Shown: positions 61,360 to 64,000 of the stretch, piece after piece
Position numbering within the stretch: position 1 is the stretch's first letter
Layout of the letters: every line of letters begins with the position of its first letter
NCBI GenBank assembly: GCA_964344185.1
Contig: CAYFMN010000017.1
Coordinates: 1 to 64,000 of the forward strand
Length of the DNA stretch: 64,000 bases
Direction of reading: 5' to 3'
Source: JAJDAT01 sp964344185
GTDB taxonomy: Bacteria > Nitrospinota > Nitrospinia > Nitrospinales > JAJDAT01
Program-made: the position numbers and the translations under genes
The notes under the pieces: generated by a model
Seen by the model: only the letters and a program-made list of their open reading frames with translations
The model's database searches: none
What the model was told of the DNA's origin: nothing

Positions 61360-61475
61360 GGAAATATTCTTTTTATATTGAACAATCTTCATGGAACCAG
61401 AAGTTGGCTATTTTTTTTGTATGCAATGAAAGGATATTAAAGACAATTAGTTTCAATTACTTTAATTTTGCAATT
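61360..61475. other. intergenic region after the metzincin operon
   Basis: AT-rich, no structured terminator recognised. Confidence 0.3.
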
Positions 61476-61709
61476 TTATTTTTCTGCATTTTTGATCGTT
61501 TTGAGTGGAATGGATAGCTGAAATGGCTCATCTATAAATGGGATGAATCCGTATTTTAAATAGAAGTCTTTCGCTGTTTCATCTTTTGCTTGGACAATGA
61601 TTGTGTTGATGGCCAAAGTATTTTGCGAGGTTTCAACCACCCGTCTGTAAGTGCTGACTAATAAATATTCCCTAAGTTTTATTCCCTTTGAATTAGATAG
61701 TTTTAGCGA
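61476..61709 (-). pseudogene. GNAT toxin remnant (TacT-type C-terminal end)
   Basis: A 78-codon frame with no start ends in EYLLVSTYRRVVETSQNTL...IIVQAKDETAKDFYLKYGFIPFIDEPFQLSIPLKTI. This is the C-terminal acetyl-CoA-binding half of the GNAT toxins that acetylate tRNA. The N-terminal half is missing. Its partner remnant overlaps by 7 bp in another frame. Confidence 0.72.
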
Positions 61710-61837
61710 TTAGATTGACGATAGCGTTTAAATGCTGATTTTAATTTGCGATTGGGTTTGGGAGGATTCTCCAAAACCTCGAAAAAAATATTCCAATCAA
61801 CTTTGGATAAATTAACTTTTATTTGAATCCGATCTGT
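61703..61837 (-). pseudogene. DUF1778 antitoxin remnant
   Basis: The frame includes TDRIQIKVNLSKVDWNIFFEVLENPPKPNRKLKSAFKRY, which matches the C-terminal part of DUF1778/TacA-type antitoxins (SxxDWxxFxxxLxNPPxPNxxLKxA). The DNA-binding N-terminus is missing, and the frame runs into the end of the stomatin gene. With the overlapping GNAT remnant this is the fossil of a DUF1778-GNAT operon. Confidence 0.7.
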
Positions 61838-61896
61838 TGTTGCAAAATTGCCTTTAGCGGGTTTTATTATTAAAACCTCAAAACGAAATTCGTTTT

Positions 61897-62844
61897 CTAA
61901 GCGTTCGCTGAGCCTTCTTTGGATACCTGATTCTGAATATTATTAAAAACGGCCAATGCCTGCGCTACCATCGAGCCTGCGTCGCCGGTGTTGGCAGGTA
62001 ACAATACCGTATTCGTTTCTTGCGCTAATTTGGAGAAGGCGTGAATATACTGCTCGGCTAATTTCAGAGCTACCGCTTTTTCTCCGCCTGATTTTTCGAT
62101 TGAAGAAGCGATCATTTCAATACTTTCCGCCGTTGCCTTGGCTACCGATAATATCGCTTCCGCTTCGCCCTTGGCCCTATTAATCTGGTCCGTCATGGCC
62201 GCTTCGGACTCTAACACGACTTCCTGTTTCTGACCTTCGGCGATGTTGATTTGCGACTGTCGTTTGCCTTCGGAATCAAGAACTTCCGCCCTCTTTTTTC
62301 TTTCTGCCGCCACTTGCAGTTCCATAGCCTGAAGAACGTTGTGGGGTGGAGTTATGTCTTTGATCTCATAGCGCAGGCATTGAATACCCCAAACCCCGGA
62401 CGCGTCGTTTATGGATTCAACGATATTAACGTTAAGGGTTTCTCTTTCTTCGAACGTTTTGTCCAATGTTATTTTGCCAAGTTCGGACCGCATAGTGGTT
62501 TGGGCCAGTTGGCTGACCGCGTATTGAGGATTGTCCACCCCATACGAAGCCTGTTTTGGATCGGTGATTTTTAGATACAGTATTCCATCGATAACTAAAG
62601 TTACGTTGTCTTTTGTTATGGCGGACTGGCTGGGGATATCGATGACATTTTCTTTTAAAGAATGTTTATAGGCCACTTTATCGATAAACGGAATAATAAA
62701 GTGAAGGCCGGCGTTTAAGGTGTCCTGATATTTCCCCAACCGTTCAACCAGCCAGGCGTTTTGTTGAGGAACCAATTTAACCCCGTTCCAAGCGATTATG
62801 AAAGCGATAAACGCTACTGCGACTCCTAAATCTGATGGCGCCAT
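61897..62844 (-). CDS. SPFH/stomatin-like membrane protein (QmcA-type)
   Basis: 315 residues. N-terminal transmembrane helix (about 6-25, VAVAFIAFIIAWNGVKLVPQQ), then an SPFH/band 7 domain (about 26-190; NAWLVERLGKYQDTLNAGLHFIIPFIDKVAYKH, ETLNVNIVESIND, GVWGIQCLRYEIKDITPP) and a coiled-coil C-terminal half (AEGQKQEVVLESEA). Forms oligomeric membrane scaffolds that affect proteases and lipid domains. The NfeD-like gene immediately upstream (46 bp away) is its usual partner. Confidence 0.92.
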   Translation of the reverse strand: MAPSDLGVAVAFIAFIIAWNGVKLVPQQNAWLVERLGKYQDTLNAGLHFIIPFIDKVAYKHSLKENVIDIPSQSAITKDNVTLVIDGILYLKITDPKQASYGVDNPQYAVSQLAQTTMRSELGKITLDKTFEERETLNVNIVESINDASGVWGIQCLRYEIKDITPPHNVLQAMELQVAAERKKRAEVLDSEGKRQSQINIAEGQKQEVVLESEAAMTDQINRAKGEAEAILSVAKATAESIEMIASSIEKSGGEKAVALKLAEQYIHAFSKLAQETNTVLLPANTGDAGSMVAQALAVFNNIQNQVSKEGSANA

Positions 62845-62890
62845 TTAATTCTCCCTGTAGTTGAGGATGAAGAGCCCTTTAAAAGCGCCT

Positions 62891-63367
62891 TCAACTATTA
62901 CCCGATTTTTCTTTAATGATTACCAGTCCGTGTGAAATCCTGGAAATGACCGCCTCCGTTTCCGGAGCGATCGATTGGATTCCTTCCGCTTCTGGTTGGA
63001 ATTCGCAATTCATAATAGTTCCCGACCACTTTATTTTTCCCATTTTTCCTTTGGCGATTGAGTCGCCGTAGACAATTACGGTGTTACCAACCATATCGTC
63101 GAATCCGGAATCTTTTCCCTCGATAAACTTTTTAAGAGGTTTCCATAACACCACGGTCCAAATAGTGGAGGACAAGAAAAATAAAATGAATTGGCTTGTC
63201 AAGCTTTCTATCCAACCTGCAATGAGAAATCCACCGACGCAAATAGATCCTAAACCGGCGAAGAGAAAACCTATACCTTGAAATACGACTATTTCAAGAA
63301 AGATTAAAAGCGCTCCAAAGATAAGCCATATTGAACTAGCGCTCAAGTTTGTAAAAAATTCTTCCAT
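62891..63367 (-). CDS. NfeD-like membrane protein
   Basis: 158 residues. Three hydrophobic segments (about 13-35, 37-55 and 58-77) are followed by a C-terminal OB-fold domain (about 90-155; NTVIVYGDSIAKGKMGKIKWSGTIMNCEFQPEAEGIQ...VISRISHGLVIIKEK). This is the short type NfeD1b found in operons with stomatins, as here. It lacks the ClpP-like protease domain of the long type. Confidence 0.87.
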   Translation of the reverse strand: MEEFFTNLSASSIWLIFGALLIFLEIVVFQGIGFLFAGLGSICVGGFLIAGWIESLTSQFILFFLSSTIWTVVLWKPLKKFIEGKDSGFDDMVGNTVIVYGDSIAKGKMGKIKWSGTIMNCEFQPEAEGIQSIAPETEAVISRISHGLVIIKEKSGNS

Positions 63368-63390
63368 TTGTTTGGATAACTAAAATTAGG

Positions 63391-63418
63391 GAACCGCTAA
63401 TGCCAATTATTAGAGGTC
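63391..63418 (+). repeat. structured intergenic repeat, copy D (internally deleted)
   Basis: GGGAACCGCTAATGCCAATTATTAGAGG keeps only the 5' GGAACC and the 3' TAATGCCAATTATTAGAGG of the 95-nt unit; the central hairpins are missing. Confidence 0.6.
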
Positions 63419-63564
63419 TTCATTAAATATTTACCGTTTTTTGTATTCGAAATGGATTTATTTTCCTACATTTTATAGGAGCTTGCAAACGATAAAAATT
63501 GAATTCTGAGGACGTTTTAAGGCAAGAAATAAAAAGTTCTTAGTCGAACCTGTTTTTTCCTTTT
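63419..63564. other. intergenic region
   Basis: AT-rich; no gene or structured signal is seen. Confidence 0.3.
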
Positions 63565-64000
63565 TTATCGCAATCGATCCTCTTGTTTTATGTCGCATTC
63601 AGGGTTTTGAGCGATACATTGCAACTTACAGGCAAACTCTTTCATATTATGTTGTTGGATAAAATTGCCTTTTATCAGGTTATATCTTACTTCTACGATT
63701 TGGGGATCATTGTTAGATATTGGATATATTTTTTTCATTCCCCATCTCAAATATGCCAGAATCTCCCCGTGTTCATAGACTCTGTAGATATTCAATCCTT
63801 TTTGGCTTTTGGCTCTTTGGTCGGTATCCCAAATTCTATAGTACCCCGTGACCATGGAGGCGTTATAGGCATACACTTTTTTAATATGCTCGGACATATA
63901 TGCGGCTTGTTGCGCCAGGCCGCCGCCCAGTGAATGCCCAACGGCTATTATCTCCGCATCGTTATTGTATTTTTTGATTTCCTTCACTAAGTCAGGAATA
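63565..64000 (-). CDS. partial lipase (class 3-like alpha/beta hydrolase)
   Basis: The frame is open from the right edge to the stop at 63565, about 145 visible codons; the N-terminus lies outside. The visible start has IPDLVKEIKKYNNDAEIIAVGHSLGGGLAQQAAYM, including the nucleophile elbow GHSLGGG with the catalytic Ser. Followed by VYAYNAS, IYRVYEHGEILAYL and several cysteines near the end (FACKLQCIAQNPECD). This is the C-terminal part of a class 3 lipase or related hydrolase. Because the 5' end lies outside the window, no start is assigned; the GTG at 63987 is internal. Confidence 0.82.
   Translation of the reverse strand, partial: IPDLVKEIKKYNNDAEIIAVGHSLGGGLAQQAAYMSEHIKKVYAYNASMVTGYYRIWDTDQRAKSQKGLNIYRVYEHGEILAYLRWGMKKIYPISNNDPQIVEVRYNLIKGNFIQQHNMKEFACKLQCIAQNPECDIKQEDRLR

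Overview
The window is a stretch of a Gram-negative bacterial chromosome, moderately AT-rich, with lipobox lipoproteins, a SPFH/NfeD pair, TPR-glycosyltransferases and many cytoplasmic histidine kinases. Short hairpin repeats fill most intergenic spaces. The phylum cannot be fixed from the sequence alone; a marine nitrite oxidiser (Nitrospinota) or a deltaproteobacterial-type lineage is only a guess. There are no rRNA or tRNA genes, no CRISPR array and no recognisable transposase or integrase.

Layout. 1-4.8 kb: housekeeping and small accessory genes (partial membrane protein, CPBP protease, FlgO/CsgG-like secreted protein, VOC protein, pentapeptide protein, GcvR-like ACT protein, peptide deformylase). 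5.2-14.2 kb: a signalling block of a FIST sensor translationally coupled to a GGDEF-EAL enzyme, two receiver proteins, a receiver-kinase hybrid, a four-PAS kinase with a recent 363-bp internal duplication, and a sensorless kinase. 14.5-40.1 kb, all but one gene on the minus strand: a siphovirus-type tail module (structural protein, tail terminator, tail tube, G/GT chaperone with a -1 frameshift site, tape measure, distal tail protein, tail tip) with at least five fibre-like proteins. No terminase, portal, capsid, lysis or integrase gene is visible inside the window. Two polytopic GT-C type membrane proteins are lodged among the fibre genes. Nearly every gap in the tail cluster holds host-type hairpin repeats, which points to an old, domesticated or decaying element; a headless tail (tailocin-like) particle is an inference.

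41-51.3 kb: cNMP-binding protein, a truncated TIR/SEFIR-STAND immune-gene remnant, a protein with a possible Cys-His-Asp triad, a sulfotransferase-like protein, a TPR-glycosyltransferase, a PLC-type phosphoesterase, a TauE permease, a lipoprotein cytochrome c, and a cobalt-type transporter next to cobalamin adenosyltransferase. 51.9-54.4 kb: an unrecognised operon of two glycine-rich Cys/His proteins plus a TPR membrane protein. 56.5-61.4 kb: an unrecognised four-gene operon of a metzincin-like protease, two related lipoproteins and an inner-membrane protein. 61.4-64 kb: remnants of a DUF1778-GNAT toxin-antitoxin pair, a stomatin/NfeD pair and a partial lipase.

The most promising unexplained items are the headless, fibre-rich tail cluster, the two unknown operons at 51.9 and 56.5 kb, and three families of dispersed structured repeats whose stems show compensatory changes between copies.
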